From the NCBI RefSeq assembly GCF_027912675.1, contig NZ_CP115757.1, forward strand, positions 124,001 to 188,000: DNA of 64,000 nucleotides, read 5' to 3'. This document shows, one piece after another, positions 48,332 to 57,681 of this stretch (position 1 is its first letter; each line of letters opens with the position of its first letter). This DNA is from Paracoccus sp. SCSIO 75233. GTDB taxonomy: Bacteria > Pseudomonadota > Alphaproteobacteria > Rhodobacterales > Rhodobacteraceae. The translations under genes and the position numbers were made by a program. The notes below the pieces were generated by a model, which was not told the origin of the DNA, searched no databases, and saw only the letters and a list, made by a program, of their open reading frames with translations.

Positions 48332-49414
48332 ATGACCGATCTCGAAACGCTTCGCTCCACCTATCTGGCCCGCGTGGCCGACGCCGCCGATGCCAGTGCT
48401 TTGGAAGAGGTCCGGCTGGCCGCTCTTGGCAAGAAGGGCGAGATCAGCCTGAAAATGCGCGAACTGGGCAAGATGACGCCGGAGGAGCGGCAGGTTGCCG
48501 GTCCGGCCCTGAACGGTCTGAAGGACGAAATCGACGCCGCGTTGCGCGCCCGCAAGATCGCGCTGGAGGATGAGGCGCTGGACGCAAGGCTGCGCGGCGA
48601 ATGGCTGGATGTGACCATGCCGGGCCGCCCGCGTCCGCAGGGTTCGATCCACCCCGTCAGCCAGGTGATGGAGGAGGTCGCGGCGATCTTTGCCGATATG
48701 GGGTTTTCGGTTGCGGAGGGTCCGCAGGTGGAAAGCGATTGGTATAATTTCGACGCGCTGAACATCCCGCCGGAACATCCCGCGCGGCAGGAGCATGACA
48801 CGTTCTTCATGCACCGGGCCGAGGGCGACGACCGCCCGCCCCATGTGCTGCGCACCCATACCTCGCCGGTCCAGATCCGTTCGATGCAGGAAACCGGCGC
48901 CCCGATCCGCATTATCGCGCCGGGCCGGGTCTATCGGATGGATATGGATCAGACCCATACGCCCATGTTCCATCAGGTCGAGGGGCTGGCGATTGGCAAA
49001 GATATTTCGATGGCCAATCTGAAATGGGTGCTGGAAGAATTCTGCCGCGCCTTCTTCGAGGTCGAGCAGGTCGAGCTGCGCTTCCGCGCCAGCCATTTCC
49101 CCTTCACGGAGCCTTCCGCGGAAGTCGATATCCGCTGCAGCTGGGAGGGCGGCAGCCTGAAGATTGGCGAGGGCGACAGCTGGATGGAAATCCTCGGCTC
49201 CGGCATGGTTCACCCCAAAGTGCTGGAGGCAGCCGGCGTCGATCCGACCGAATGGCAGGGCTTCGCCTTCGGCATGGGCATCGACCGGCTGGCGATGCTG
49301 AAATACGGCATCCCCGATTTGCGGGCCTTCTTCGAAAGCGACCTCCGCTGGCTCCGCCATTACGGGTTTGCAGCGGGGGATGTGCCGACGGTGTCGGGCG
49401 GGTTGTCGCGTTAG
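48332..49414 (+). CDS. pheS: Phenylalanyl-tRNA synthetase alpha subunit
   Basis: Predicted 360 residues. The class II motifs are [14 protein letters not shown], the Phe-site FHQVEGLAI and motif 3 [12 protein letters not shown]. The N-terminal coiled-coil ([17 protein letters not shown]) is present. With PheT it charges tRNA-Phe. The ATG at 48332 has AGGA about 8 bases upstream and was preferred over 48323. In contrast to the usual pheST operon, three genes separate it from pheT. Confidence 0.97.
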   Translation: MTDLETLRSTYLARVADAADASALEEVRLAALGKKGEISLKMRELGKMTPEERQVAGPALNGLKDEIDAALRARKIALEDEALDARLRGEWLDVTMPGRPRPQGSIHPVSQVMEEVAAIFADMGFSVAEGPQVESDWYNFDALNIPPEHPARQEHDTFFMHRAEGDDRPPHVLRTHTSPVQIRSMQETGAPIRIIAPGRVYRMDMDQTHTPMFHQVEGLAIGKDISMANLKWVLEEFCRAFFEVEQVELRFRASHFPFTEPSAEVDIRCSWEGGSLKIGEGDSWMEILGSGMVHPKVLEAAGVDPTEWQGFAFGMGIDRLAMLKYGIPDLRAFFESDLRWLRHYGFAAGDVPTVSGGLSR

Positions 49415-49521
49415 GTTATGGTGCGCGGCCATCATCGGTCCGCTGTGATCGCAATTCGGTGCATGGCCAAACCTCGCCGTCGCGGCTAGGCTGCGGGGGA
49501 TATGCAGATAAGCGGGGCATA

Positions 49522-49953
49522 ATGACCAAGCCACCCAGCGGAAAATCCAAGAAGCCGAAACCCGCCCAGACAGCAAAACGGGAAAAGCCGCCCGCCCCAG
49601 TGCCTGCTGTGTCTGAAGCGGCTGCGGTGTGTGATGAGGCGGATCAGGCGGTTTTGCAGGCGGCGGAGCAGGTTTATAAGCATCTGCTGGCGCGGGTGAA
49701 GGATTTTCAGAACACGCTGCCGGAGAACTATGAGCTTGGGATTCAGCTTGCCAATTTCGGGCGGGAACGTGCGGTTCATGTGCGTGGGATGGGGTTCCGC
49801 AATCCCAATATCATCGAGTTTTACGGGCTGCTGGACGGCAAGACGCAGGTGGCTGTGGTCCAGCATGTCTCACAGCTTAATTTCATGCTTGTGGCGGTTC
49901 CTCCGGCGGCGGAGCAGGCGCCTTACCGGATCGGGTTCGGGGCGGAAATTTAA
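49522..49953 (+). CDS. Hypothetical protein, possibly DUF6173-like
   Basis: Predicted 143 residues. The first 35 residues are Lys/Pro/Ala-rich (KPPSGKSKKPKPAQTAKREK). The rest is a compact domain with YELGIQLANFG, GFRNPNIIEFYGLLDG and VVQHVSQLNFMLVAVP. It resembles the Rhodobacteraceae family DUF6173 in my memory, but this is unverified. The function is unknown. The start at 49522 has a weak GCGGGG upstream. It is between pheS and pheT. Confidence 0.65.
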   Translation: MTKPPSGKSKKPKPAQTAKREKPPAPVPAVSEAAAVCDEADQAVLQAAEQVYKHLLARVKDFQNTLPENYELGIQLANFGRERAVHVRGMGFRNPNIIEFYGLLDGKTQVAVVQHVSQLNFMLVAVPPAAEQAPYRIGFGAEI

Positions 49954-50042
49954 CCCCCGATACCGATGACAAGGGGCGGGTGTGGCGTTATCGTCCGGCG
50001 CATAGTCTTTTTTCGCGAACAATGCCCAGCCGGAGAGCCAGC

Positions 50043-50525
50043 ATGACGAAACCGACGACGCTAATAGCCTATGCTTCAGCATTTCTTGGCGCCATCAGCC
50101 TGTTCGGGTTGGTCGATGCCGCGCGGGTGAGCGAGGGCGGATCGGCAGCGGGGGCTGTGACGCAGGCGTTTCTGATGCCGCTTCTGGGGATCGCGGCGGC
50201 GACGTTTCTGGCGCTGACCATTATCGGCGTATCGCGGCGGCATCTGCGCAAGCCTTATGGTTGGAACAGCGAGAGGACGGAACAGAATCTGTTGGATTTC
50301 GGACTCGCCCTGACCTGCTATTTCGGGGTTCTGGCGCTGATTTCCTATCTGCTCGCCCTGTTGCTGCCCGGCTGGGTTGGCACGGCGGGGCCTGCGACGG
50401 CGCGGTACTGGCCGTGGTTTCTGGCGGTTCCGTGCCTGCTGATCGGGGCGTTCGGGCGGCGCAACAAGCCGGTATGGCTGGCTGCCGGGGCGATCTTCGC
50501 GACGGTCGGAATATTCACGGGCTGA
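50043..50525 (+). CDS. Small integral membrane protein, function unknown
   Basis: Predicted 160 residues with four hydrophobic segments: AYASAFLGAISLFGL, MPLLGIAAATFLALTIIG, FGVLALISYLLALLLP and AAGAIFATVGIF. A basic loop (SRRHLRKPYGWNSERT) follows the second. No family is recognised. GGAG lies 7 bases before the ATG at 50043. It is between the DUF-like gene and the operator-rich region before the second symporter. Confidence 0.65.
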   Translation: MTKPTTLIAYASAFLGAISLFGLVDAARVSEGGSAAGAVTQAFLMPLLGIAAATFLALTIIGVSRRHLRKPYGWNSERTEQNLLDFGLALTCYFGVLALISYLLALLLPGWVGTAGPATARYWPWFLAVPCLLIGAFGRRNKPVWLAAGAIFATVGIFTG

Positions 50526-50591
50526 CGCTTTTCTTTATATAAATTCCCCCGATAGCGTCGCAAAATTCGAGGCTGAAAACGGTATATGCGG

Positions 50592-50694
50592 CCCGTATGA
50601 TACCCGTATGATAACTGTATCACACGCGTATATACGCCGTGCGCAGGTCTTGGCTCGGCCGTCGGACTGACTGGCGGGAGTGGTCATTAATGAC
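50592..50694 (+). promoter_or_regulatory. Operator-rich region upstream of AGCS symporter 2
   Basis: Within 235 otherwise gene-free bases lie two perfect tandem 11-mers CCCGTATGATA (50592-50602 and 50603-50613), the half-palindrome pair TGATAC and GTATCA (50598 and 50617), and two perfect 12-bp palindromes: GCGTATATACGC (50626-50637) and GTCATTAATGAC (50683-50694). Dyads and one-helical-turn tandem repeats are typical of regulator sites. The factor is unknown. Confidence 0.55.
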
Positions 50695-50760
50695 TTCAGA
50701 ACGCTCGACAACAGAACCGATTTCCCGCATATCCGCCGCAATTAAACAGGAGAGGTTTTG

Positions 50761-52113
50761 ATGGAATCCATCAGTAATTTTGTCGGCTGGATTAACGGCA
50801 TTGTCTGGGGTGTGCCGATGATCGTCCTGATCCTCGGCACGGGTCTGTTCCTGCAAATCCGGCTGGGCTTCATGCCGATCCGCAAGATCGGATACGGGCT
50901 GAAAATGGTGCGCCGCAGCCGGGTGCCGGATGATATTGCAGACGGGGACATCACCCCCTTTGCGGCGCTGATGACGACGCTGTCGGCCACCATCGGGACG
51001 GGGAATATCGCCGGTGTCGCCACGGCCATAGCACTTGGCGGGCCGGGGGCTGTGTTCTGGATGTGGATGACCGCATTCGTCGGCATGGCCACGAAATATG
51101 CCGAGGTCGTCGTCGCTGTGAAATACCGCGAGATCGACGACAGGGGTCATTTCGTCGGCGGCCCGATGTACGCGATCCGCAACGGTCTGGGCGCGAAATG
51201 GGGCTGGCTGGCCGCGGCCTTTGCCGTGTTCGGCGGGCTGGCGGGTTTCGGGATCGGGAACATGGTCCAGTCCAACTCCATCTCCGAGGCGATGAATACG
51301 GCCTTCGGTCTGCCCGGCTGGGTCAGCGGTGTTGTCATCGCCGGGCTGACCGGCGCGGTCATTCTGGGCGGTATCAAGCGGATCGGCGCTGTCGCTGAAA
51401 AGCTGATCCCGGCGATGGCGGTGATCTATGTCGTTGCGGTTCTGATCGTGTTGCTGCTGAACCTGACCGCGCTGCCGGGGGCGCTGATGACGATCATCAC
51501 ATCTGCATTCTCGCCCACCTCGGCTGTTGGCGGTTTCGCAGGTGCTGCGGTCATGCACGGCATCCGCTACGGGGTCGCGCGCGGGATCTTCTCCAACGAG
51601 GCCGGTCTGGGGACCGCCGGTATTGCGCAGGCGGCCGGGTCGACCCGCGATCCGGTCTATTCCGGCATGATCGGCATGATGGGGACATTCATCGACACCA
51701 TCATCATCTGCACCATGACGGCGCTGGCGATCATGGTCACCGGCGTCTGGAGTTCCGGCGAATCCGGCGCGGCCCTGTCGGCGGCGGCGTTTGAGAGCGC
51801 GCTGCCCGGTTTCGGGTCCGAATTGCTGGCGCTGCTGCTGTCGGTCTTTGCCTTCACCACGATCCTCGGCTGGGCGTTTTACGGCGAGCGGTGCTGGGCC
51901 TATCTGTTCGGCACCAGAGCCACGATGCCGTTCCGCATCCTGTGGACGGTTGCGGTTTTCGTGGGCACCGTTGTGACGCTCGATTTCGCGTGGCTGGTGG
52001 CGGATACGCTGAATGCGTTCATGGCGATCCCGAACCTGATTTCGCTGATCGCGCTGTCGCCGGTCATCGTTGCGCTGACAAAGGAATATCTGCAACGCAA
52101 CGAACGGGGCTGA
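50761..52113 (+). CDS. Sodium/alanine-type amino-acid symporter (AGCS family), copy 2
   Basis: Predicted 450 residues with about ten membrane segments. AGCS marks: TIGTGNIAGVATAIALGGPGA and FWMWMTAFVGMATKYAEVV (parts quoted: GTGNIAGVATAIALGG, WMWMTAFVGMATKYAE). It is similar in plan to the 46749 gene but shorter and divergent, so not a recent tandem copy. AGGAGAGG precedes the ATG at 50761. An operator-rich region lies upstream. It directly precedes pheT, as copy 1 precedes pheS. Confidence 0.9.
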   Translation: MESISNFVGWINGIVWGVPMIVLILGTGLFLQIRLGFMPIRKIGYGLKMVRRSRVPDDIADGDITPFAALMTTLSATIGTGNIAGVATAIALGGPGAVFWMWMTAFVGMATKYAEVVVAVKYREIDDRGHFVGGPMYAIRNGLGAKWGWLAAAFAVFGGLAGFGIGNMVQSNSISEAMNTAFGLPGWVSGVVIAGLTGAVILGGIKRIGAVAEKLIPAMAVIYVVAVLIVLLLNLTALPGALMTIITSAFSPTSAVGGFAGAAVMHGIRYGVARGIFSNEAGLGTAGIAQAAGSTRDPVYSGMIGMMGTFIDTIIICTMTALAIMVTGVWSSGESGAALSAAAFESALPGFGSELLALLLSVFAFTTILGWAFYGERCWAYLFGTRATMPFRILWTVAVFVGTVVTLDFAWLVADTLNAFMAIPNLISLIALSPVIVALTKEYLQRNERG

Positions 52114-52172
52114 GTTTTCGGCCTGCGCGGGGTTGACGCCCCGCGTTTCGGAGGATTGAAGGTTCTGAACAA

Positions 52173-52198
52173 CGCCTGTCCCCTGACGGGGGCGGGCG
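52173..52198 (+). other. Stem-loop in the pheT leader
   Basis: CGCCTGTCCCC (52173-52183) pairs with GGGGGCGGGCG (52188-52198) across a 4-base loop with two G-U pairs. It is related in sequence to the hairpin before pheS (48245). No T-run follows, so it may not terminate; it ends 19 bases before the pheT ATG. Confidence 0.5.
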
Positions 52199-52217
52199 CA
52201 GATCATTAAGGTGCGCC

Positions 52218-54623
52218 ATGAAATTCACCCTGTCCTGGCTGAAAGACCATCTGGAAACCGATGCTTCGGTGGAGGAGATCGGCCGCGTTCTGACCGATCT
52301 CGGGCTGGAAATCGAGGAGATCATCGACCCGGCGGCGCGGCTGCGCGGCTTTACCATTGCCAAGGTGGTATCGGCAGAGCAGCATCCCGATGCCGACCGG
52401 CTGCGGGTGTTGCGGGTCGCGACGGATGAGGGCGAGAAGCAGATCGTCTGCGGCGCGCCCAATGCGAAGGCGGGGCTGATCGGGGTGCTGGCGAAGCCCG
52501 GCGATTATGTCCCCGGCATTGATGTCACGCTGAGCGTCGGCAAGATCCGGGGCGTGGAGAGCCACGGCATGATGGCCTCCGAGCGCGAGCTTGAGCTGTC
52601 TGACGAGCATGACGGGATTATCGAGCTTCCCTCGGGCGAGGTCGGTCAGCCCTTTGTGGACTGGCTGGCGGAAAACGCGCCGGACAAGATCGATCCGGTC
52701 TTTGACATTGCGATCACGCCGAACCGGCCCGATGCGCTTGGCGTGCGCGGCGTGGCGCGGGATCTGGCGGCGCGTGGTCTTGGGGTGCTGAAGCCCCTGG
52801 CCGAAGCGCGGATCGAGAGCGGGTTTGCGAGCCCGGTCAACGTGACCATTGATCCGGCGATTGCCGAGAAGGCGCCGTTCTTTGCCGGGCGCGTGGTGCG
52901 TGGGGTGAAGAACGGTCCGTCGCCGGAGTGGATGCAGAAGCGGCTGCGGGCGATTGGTTTGCGGCCGATCAATGCTCTGGTCGATATTACGAATTACTTC
53001 ACCTACGACCTGAACCGGCCGCTGCATGTGTTCGATGTGGCCAAGGTCTCGGGTGACCTGCATTTGCGGGGCGCGAAGGCTGGTGAGACGCTGGTGGCCC
53101 TGGATGACAAGGAATATGTCATGCCGGAGGGGGCCGTGGTCATCTGTGACCGGAACGGCATCGAGTCGATTGCCGGGGTGATGGGCGGTGCCGCGTCAGG
53201 TTCTCAGCCCGATACCACGGATGTGTTTATCGAGGCGGCGTATTTCGATCCGATCAGCACGGCGGCGACGGGCCGGGCGCTGAAGATCAATTCCGATGCG
53301 CGGTATCGGTTCGAGCGCGGGATTGACCCGGCCTTCACGCTGCCGGGTCTGGATCTGGCGACGCAGATGGTGCTGGATCTTTGCGGGGGCGAGGCGTCGG
53401 GGCCGGTCACGGCGGGCGCGGTGCCGGATCATGCCCGCGCTTACCGGCTGGATACCGACCGCGTTGTCAGCCTCGTCGGGATGGAGATCGACGCGGAGGT
53501 GCAGCGCCGGACGCTGGAGGCTCTGGGTTTCCGGATGGAGGGCGATCTGGCCCATGTGCCGAGCTGGCGGCCCGATGTGCTGGGCGAGGCCGATCTGGTC
53601 GAGGAGGTGGCGCGGATCGCCAGCCTGACGCGGCTGGTCGGCAAGCCGATGGCGCGGCCTCAGCCGGGTGTGCCGCAGCCGATCCTGACGCCGTTGCAGC
53701 GGCGCGAGGGTGCGGCGCGCCGGATGGCGGCGTCGCTTGGGTATAATGAATGCGTGACCTACAGTTTCATCGACGCTGCGGCGGCGGCTCTGTTCGGGGG
53801 CGGTGATGATGCGGTGCGGCTGGAAAACCCGATCAGTTCGGAGATGACGCATCTGCGACCCGATCTGCTGCCGGGGCTGCTGGCGGCGGCGTCGCGCAAT
53901 CAGGCGCGTGGCTTTGCGGATATGGCGCTGTTCGAGTGCGGGCCGGTCTTCTCGGGCGGGGAGCCGGGGGATCAGGCCTTGCGGCTGACGGGTCTGCTGG
54001 TCGGTGCGGTTGCGCCGCGCGATGCTTACGGCTCACGCCGGGTGGTGGATATTTATGACGCCAAGGCGGATGCGGAGGCGGTTTTGTCCGCCATCGGTGC
54101 GCCGGCGAAGTTCCAGATCGACCGCAAGCTGGATGGCTGGTGGCATCCGGGTCGGTCGGGCAATATCCAGCTTGGCCCGAACCGGCTGGCCACGTTTGGT
54201 GAGGTGCATCCGAAGGTGCTGCGCGAGATGGATGTGAAGGGGCCTGCGGTTGCGTTCACCATCCATATTCCGAACGTGCCGCTGCCGAAATCCAGCGTAC
54301 CGACGCGGCCTGCGCTGAATGCCTCTGACCTGCAAGCGGTCGAGCGGGATTTCGCCTTTGTCGTCGACGCGGATGTCGAGGCGCTGAAGCTGGTGAATGC
54401 CGCTGCCGGGGCCGACAAGGCTTTGATCGAAAGCGTGCGGGTATTCGACCAGTTCGCCGGCGAGAAGGCCGAGGCGCAGATGGGGGCGGGCAAGAAATCC
54501 GTGGCGATCACGGCCCGCCTGCAACCGCGCGACAAGACGCTGACCGATGCGGAGATCGAGGCTGTGGCGGCGAAGATCGTCGATAAGGTTTCGAAAGCGA
54601 CCGGCGGTGTGCTTCGGAGCTGA
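52218..54623 (+). CDS. pheT: Phenylalanyl-tRNA synthetase beta subunit
   Basis: Predicted 801 residues, complete. An N-terminal tRNA-binding (EMAP-II-like) domain carries VVSAEQHPDADRLRVLRVAT. The B3/B4 editing domain, B5 domain and class II-like core (LRPDLLPGLLAAASRNQARG) follow. A C-terminal FDX-ACB anticodon-binding domain has VERDFAFVVDADVE and SVAITARLQPRDKTLTD. The start ATG at 52218 follows AAGGTG at good spacing. It is separated from pheS by three genes. Confidence 0.97.
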   Translation: MKFTLSWLKDHLETDASVEEIGRVLTDLGLEIEEIIDPAARLRGFTIAKVVSAEQHPDADRLRVLRVATDEGEKQIVCGAPNAKAGLIGVLAKPGDYVPGIDVTLSVGKIRGVESHGMMASERELELSDEHDGIIELPSGEVGQPFVDWLAENAPDKIDPVFDIAITPNRPDALGVRGVARDLAARGLGVLKPLAEARIESGFASPVNVTIDPAIAEKAPFFAGRVVRGVKNGPSPEWMQKRLRAIGLRPINALVDITNYFTYDLNRPLHVFDVAKVSGDLHLRGAKAGETLVALDDKEYVMPEGAVVICDRNGIESIAGVMGGAASGSQPDTTDVFIEAAYFDPISTAATGRALKINSDARYRFERGIDPAFTLPGLDLATQMVLDLCGGEASGPVTAGAVPDHARAYRLDTDRVVSLVGMEIDAEVQRRTLEALGFRMEGDLAHVPSWRPDVLGEADLVEEVARIASLTRLVGKPMARPQPGVPQPILTPLQRREGAARRMAASLGYNECVTYSFIDAAAAALFGGGDDAVRLENPISSEMTHLRPDLLPGLLAAASRNQARGFADMALFECGPVFSGGEPGDQALRLTGLLVGAVAPRDAYGSRRVVDIYDAKADAEAVLSAIGAPAKFQIDRKLDGWWHPGRSGNIQLGPNRLATFGEVHPKVLREMDVKGPAVAFTIHIPNVPLPKSSVPTRPALNASDLQAVERDFAFVVDADVEALKLVNAAAGADKALIESVRVFDQFAGEKAEAQMGAGKKSVAITARLQPRDKTLTDAEIEAVAAKIVDKVSKATGGVLRS

Positions 54624-54684
54624 TGCTGCGCGCCGCCAAAGTACCCGGCCCGGAACAAGGGGCGTAGCGCCGCCGGGCCAGCGG

Positions 54685-54732
54685 GCGTCCGCCCGTCATG
54701 TCAACGAAATGCATTGCATGATGGGCGGACGC
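54685..54732. repeat. Large inverted repeat between pheT and the GT29-like gene
   Basis: The 16-base arm GCGTCCGCCCGTCATG (54685-54700) pairs with CATGATGGGCGGACGC (54717-54732) with a single mismatch-type pair, around a 16-base loop. It sits in the intergenic space between convergent genes, so bidirectional termination or RNA stability is possible. It is unlike the two-hairpin repeat. Confidence 0.7.
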
Positions 54733-54807
54733 TTCTTCGCCGATCCACGCCGAACGACCGTTCAACGAAACTGCACAATAAAGCGCGTCACGGGTAAGCC
54801 GGCAGCG

Positions 54808-55464
54808 TCAGCCCGCGGTCGGGCTCTGGCCCTCTGTCGCGCCGCCCGGCGGGTGAAGGCGCAGCCGCGTATCCTGCTTCATCAGGGCGTCGACCCAATC
54901 CGCCTCGCTGGTGAAATCATGCGGCACCTGATCGGCGCTGCGCCCGCCGGAGAGGGATTTCGAGGCGAAGAAATCGAAGCCGTAGAGGTCCAGCCGCGAC
55001 AGGCCGGAGCGCAGCAGCAACTCGATCAGCATCGCGCCGGTTGTGGGCGGGGCGGAGAGCTGGGATTTCAGGGCTTCGTAATCGGCAAGCGGGTGCAGGT
55101 AGAAGCCGGGGGAATGGGCGCTGCGCCAGTCCAGCCGCTTGCGTTTATGTGACATCCACAGGATGCGGGCCGGGTCGATCCGGCGGCGTTCCGTCCGGCG
55201 CAGCCTTGTGGCGAGGCCGAGCCAGTCGGTGCGGGTGCCGTGGCTTTCGGCGCTTGGCATCGGGGCGAGGTTGATGCGGATGACGAGGTCATGCCCGTCG
55301 ATCTCCGCCCCCTGCTGCCCGTCGGCAAGGGCGCGGGCATTGCCGATAAGTGCGACGCTTTTGCCGGTCGCGGCGGCGAGCAGTTCCGTCTGCGGGACGG
55401 ACAGCGTCGCCAGCATCTCCTCATTGCGCAGGAAACGCGCGGTATAGAAGCGCAGCGGCGTCAT
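54808..55464 (-). CDS. GT29-like (sialyltransferase-like) glycosyltransferase
   Basis: Predicted 218 residues. The block SVALIGNARALADG, then IDGHDLVIRINLAPMPS resembles sialylmotif L of the GT29 family, and a later LYGFDFFASKSLSGG resembles the motif S/H region. GT29 enzymes use CMP-sialic acid in eukaryotes; bacterial members are poorly characterised, so the donor sugar here is not known. The C-terminal tail is low-complexity. It overlaps the GT4 gene by 4 bases and is the last gene of the four-gene operon. Confidence 0.72.
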   Translation of the reverse strand: MTPLRFYTARFLRNEEMLATLSVPQTELLAAATGKSVALIGNARALADGQQGAEIDGHDLVIRINLAPMPSAESHGTRTDWLGLATRLRRTERRRIDPARILWMSHKRKRLDWRSAHSPGFYLHPLADYEALKSQLSAPPTTGAMLIELLLRSGLSRLDLYGFDFFASKSLSGGRSADQVPHDFTSEADWVDALMKQDTRLRLHPPGGATEGQSPTAG

Positions 55465-56501
55465 GCGAGCAGCTTGCGGTAGACGTTGACGATGGCGCGC
55501 GCCTCGCCCTCGATGGCGTGGTTTTGGGTGACATGGGCGAGTGCGGCGCGGCCTGCCGCCTCTCGTGCAACCGGATCATCCAGCCAGTGCCGGACCGCTT
55601 CTGTCAGGGCGTCCTGCTCGTCGGTGGCAACCAGAGAGCCGGTTTCACCGTTGCGGATCAGGGTTTCAAACGCGCCGACGCGGGAGGCGACGACCGGCAC
55701 GCCGCAGGCCATCGCTTCCAACGGGGTGAGGCCGAAGCCCTCCCATCTTGCCGGAGCGACGAAAAGGTCGAGCGCCTGATAGTGACGGACGACGTCTGCC
55801 CACGGCAATTCGCCCAGAAAGTGAATGCGGTCGGTCAGCCCGGCGGCGTCGATCTGTTTTTGCAGATCATCGACGAATTCCTGATTGTCGCGGGTGATGC
55901 GCCCGGTGAAGATCAGTTGCGCCTTGGGGTGTGCGTGGAACAGGGTCAGCGCGGTTTCGACCAGCAGATCGACGCCTTTCTGCGCGCGAACCCGCCCGAA
56001 ACAGCCGATCAGCACCGCATCGGGGTCGAGGCCGAGTTGCTGTCGCAGGGCGCGCTTGTCGGCGGTCGGGTGAAATACCTGCGTGTCGACGCCGTGGAGG
56101 ATCACCGTCGCGTCACGCTCCAGATAGGATGCGGCCTTGGGCGAGGTGGCGATCAGCGCGTCCTGCTGGCGGATCAGCCATTTGGTGAAGCCGGTATGAT
56201 GCCGCTGCGCGGCTGAGGTGAACAGCAGCCGGTAGCGCCGCCGCAGGAGATGGCGGAACACCAGCCCCAGCAGCATTTCCGTATTGCGCCGCGCATGCCA
56301 GACCCGCCAGCGGTCGCGGGGCAGGGTGGCGGCTCGGCTGAGCGGGATATGCGGCAGTTCCGGCGGCAGGCCGGGGCCGGTGGCGCGGATGCCGATCATC
56401 TGCGCCTGCACCGGGATCAGCCGCACCACGGTCGCGGTCACGCCGGAGAGGCGGCGTTTCAGGTTCGGGGCGACGACCTCGATCTGGTCGGGCTCAGTCA
56501 T
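55461..56501 (-). CDS. Glycosyltransferase family 4 protein
   Basis: Predicted 346 residues. The GT4 core is clear: ILHGVDTQVFHP, a first nucleotide site VLIGCFGRVRAQKGVDLL, and the donor-site WEGFGLTPLEAMACGVPVVAS with EX7E glutamates. The N-terminal half has no signal. It probably adds a sugar to surface LPS or a similar acceptor, possibly a mannosyl-type step by resemblance to LpcC-like enzymes, which is only inferred. It overlaps the MFS gene by 8 bases and GT29 by 4 bases. Confidence 0.88.
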   Translation of the reverse strand: MTEPDQIEVVAPNLKRRLSGVTATVVRLIPVQAQMIGIRATGPGLPPELPHIPLSRAATLPRDRWRVWHARRNTEMLLGLVFRHLLRRRYRLLFTSAAQRHHTGFTKWLIRQQDALIATSPKAASYLERDATVILHGVDTQVFHPTADKRALRQQLGLDPDAVLIGCFGRVRAQKGVDLLVETALTLFHAHPKAQLIFTGRITRDNQEFVDDLQKQIDAAGLTDRIHFLGELPWADVVRHYQALDLFVAPARWEGFGLTPLEAMACGVPVVASRVGAFETLIRNGETGSLVATDEQDALTEAVRHWLDDPVAREAAGRAALAHVTQNHAIEGEARAIVNVYRKLLA

Positions 56502-57681
56502 CCGGGGCCTCCGGTGTCAGGAAATACAGGGCCAACCCTATTGCAAGCGGGATGGTGAAGAACAGGAAGAGGATCGAATAGGCCTCTGCCGGTGTCGCGT
56601 TCTCGGAGGCGAGACGATAGACCGGGCGGGAGGCGAATTGCAGCACGCCGGTGCCGCCGATGGAGAACATGTTCAGGAAGGTCACGCCCCGGCCCACAAG
56701 ATGCGGCGGCAGGAAGGCGCGGCCATGCGCGATCAGCAGCACATAGGATGCGCCTGAGAGCCCGACGAGCGCCAGAAGCGTGATCGAGATGGCGAGGCTG
56801 ACGGCGGTGAACAGCCACAGCATGCCGATGACGATGACGGTGGCCGCGGTCCCCATCAGAATGGTGCGCCGGACGGAGCCGACCAGCGAGACCAGCGGAC
56901 CGGCGAGGTAGTTGCCGATAATCATGGCAATGCCCATCATCAGCGTCGCGAAGCCGATCACGTCGCTGCCGACGCCGTACACCTCCTCCAGATACGGTCC
57001 TGCCCAGAGGCCACGGATGGCGGCGGATGCGCCGTAATTCACCATGAACAGCGGCAGGATGAACCACAGTGCGCGCAGGCGCAGAATATCGACGAGCCGT
57101 CCCGCCGGGTGGCTGCTGTCAAGCCGGTCGGGGTCGCGGACCACGGCGAATTCCGCGACTGCGACGGCGACGGTTGCGGCCACCATCCACCATGTCGCCT
57201 CGCGCCAGCCGACCCAGCCGGCGAACGCCTCCATCGGGGAGGAGGAGAGGATATTGCCGAGGGAGCCGACGGCGACGAAGGTGCCGGCGAGTGTGCCGAA
57301 TTCGCGTGGGCTGAAGTTGCGCGCGAAGATGTAATAGGCGGACATCAGGGCGGGCGAACAGCCGATCCCGATCAGCGCCATCGCGATATGCAGGTGCCAT
57401 GCGGTCTGGGCGAGGGCAAAGACCGCTGCGCCGAGTGCGGCGACCAGCATCAGCCCCGCTGCGGTCCGGCGCGGGCCGAAACGGTCCAGCCAGCCGCCGA
57501 CGGGGATCTGCATCGCGGCGAAGCAGAAGAACCAGATACCGGAGGAGACGGCGAGATCGCCGGGATCGGCGCCCAGCTCCTCGCGCAGCACCGGGCTGAG
57601 CACGGCCATGAAGGCGCGGTAGAACTGGCTGAGCGTATAGCCCAGCACCAGCACCCAGATCCCGGTGGAAAACTTGCGCAT
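56494..57681 (-). CDS. MFS transporter
   Basis: Predicted 395 residues with about twelve hydrophobic segments. The MFS loop signature is seen as GGWLDRFGPRRTAAG between helices 2 and 3, and a second-half LAGPLVSLVGSVRRTIL. The substrate is not known. Its stop overlaps the GT4 start by 8 bases and its start shares one base with the carbonic anhydrase stop, so it is coupled to both. It may export or import a product of, or a precursor for, the surface glycosyltransferases. Confidence 0.88.
   Translation of the reverse strand: MRKFSTGIWVLVLGYTLSQFYRAFMAVLSPVLREELGADPGDLAVSSGIWFFCFAAMQIPVGGWLDRFGPRRTAAGLMLVAALGAAVFALAQTAWHLHIAMALIGIGCSPALMSAYYIFARNFSPREFGTLAGTFVAVGSLGNILSSSPMEAFAGWVGWREATWWMVAATVAVAVAEFAVVRDPDRLDSSHPAGRLVDILRLRALWFILPLFMVNYGASAAIRGLWAGPYLEEVYGVGSDVIGFATLMMGIAMIIGNYLAGPLVSLVGSVRRTILMGTAATVIVIGMLWLFTAVSLAISITLLALVGLSGASYVLLIAHGRAFLPPHLVGRGVTFLNMFSIGGTGVLQFASRPVYRLASENATPAEAYSILFLFFTIPLAIGLALYFLTPEAPDD

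Noticed and set aside
50620..52206. Long minus-strand frame opposite the second symporter
   Set aside because: Its protein is Arg/Asp/His-rich with no domain and lies entirely under a well-marked symporter gene, so it is an antisense shadow.
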